Of a stretch of DNA of 64,000 nucleotides, positions 63,964 through 64,000 are shown piece by piece. The DNA is taken from positions 21,887,971-21,951,970 of the forward strand of contig OX463785.1 of assembly GCA_949825025.1 (NCBI GenBank), in the 5' to 3' direction. Numbering within the stretch: the first letter of the stretch is position 1; the number at the start of each line of letters is the position of its first letter. The DNA comes from Siphlonurus alternatus. Lineage: Eukaryota > Arthropoda > Insecta > Ephemeroptera > Siphlonuridae. Under the pieces are notes generated by a model that worked only from the letters and a program-made list of their open reading frames with translations, was not told where the DNA came from and ran no database searches. The translations under genes were made by a program, and so were the position numbers.

Positions 63964-64000
63964 ATTTTTTTTTACTGTGACTTTGAAACCTATAAAAGAA

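Overview
The window is eukaryotic, intron-rich and very AT-rich, and it carries the larger part of one gene on the minus strand: a RIM-binding protein (RIM-BP; Rbp in Drosophila, RIMBP2/TSPOAP1 family in vertebrates). I assembled 28 coding exons by hand from splice signals. Every junction keeps frame and the chain is 5,235 nt (1,744 codons plus stop), with transcription running from about 63.5 kb down to a stop codon at 8204-8206. The 5' end (promoter, start codon, first coiled-coil exons) lies beyond the right edge. The wording of the conserved domains, especially FN3-1 to FN3-3 and SH3-1, is that of arthropod RIM-BPs, so I read this as an insect or other arthropod genome. A hemipteran-like AT-rich genome is possible, but the sequence alone does not settle the species.

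Protein layout, with residues numbered from the first exon in the window: coiled coils (about 1-30, 73-110, 138-180); Ser/Pro-rich, polyHis/polyGln and Met-rich low-complexity segments (about 185-655, with a conserved [10 protein letters not shown] helix at 408-432); SH3-1 (about 692-753); an acidic linker plus a possible cassette exon (754-879); three FN3 domains (about 886-965, 980-1072, 1075-1155); a Gly/Arg/Pro-rich linker containing a 24-nt microexon; SH3-2 (1367-1429); SH3-3 (1466-1525); and a Pro/RGG/polyGln C-terminal tail. Known RIM-BPs are presynaptic active-zone scaffolds whose SH3 domains bind PxxP motifs of RIM and voltage-gated calcium channels.

Region by region from the left: 1-8.2 kb is the 3' flank and possible 3' UTR, AT-rich with palindromic elements. 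8.2-25.6 kb holds exons 28-20 (tail, SH3-3, SH3-2, linker). 26-35.5 kb holds the FN3 exons. 41.7-48.2 kb holds the linker, SH3-1 and Met-rich exons. 51-64 kb holds the Gln-rich and coiled-coil exons. The introns are densely colonised by short palindromic (foldback/MITE-like) elements of many families. Several are bounded by TTAA, as piggyBac-type target sites are. Many unrelated families carry TGACGTCA at or near their centre.

The most unusual observations are two tandem repeats whose unit contains a real intron/exon boundary, so that extra copies of a 3' splice site are laid out upstream of the genuine one (exon 17 and exon 5). A phase-neutral microexon whose omission restores the family consensus, a phase-neutral 147-nt cassette, and a pair of near-identical 457-bp elements in opposite orientation bracketing exons 2-14 also merit attention. 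I saw no second protein-coding gene, no convincing transposase, no tRNA or rRNA and no CRISPR array.
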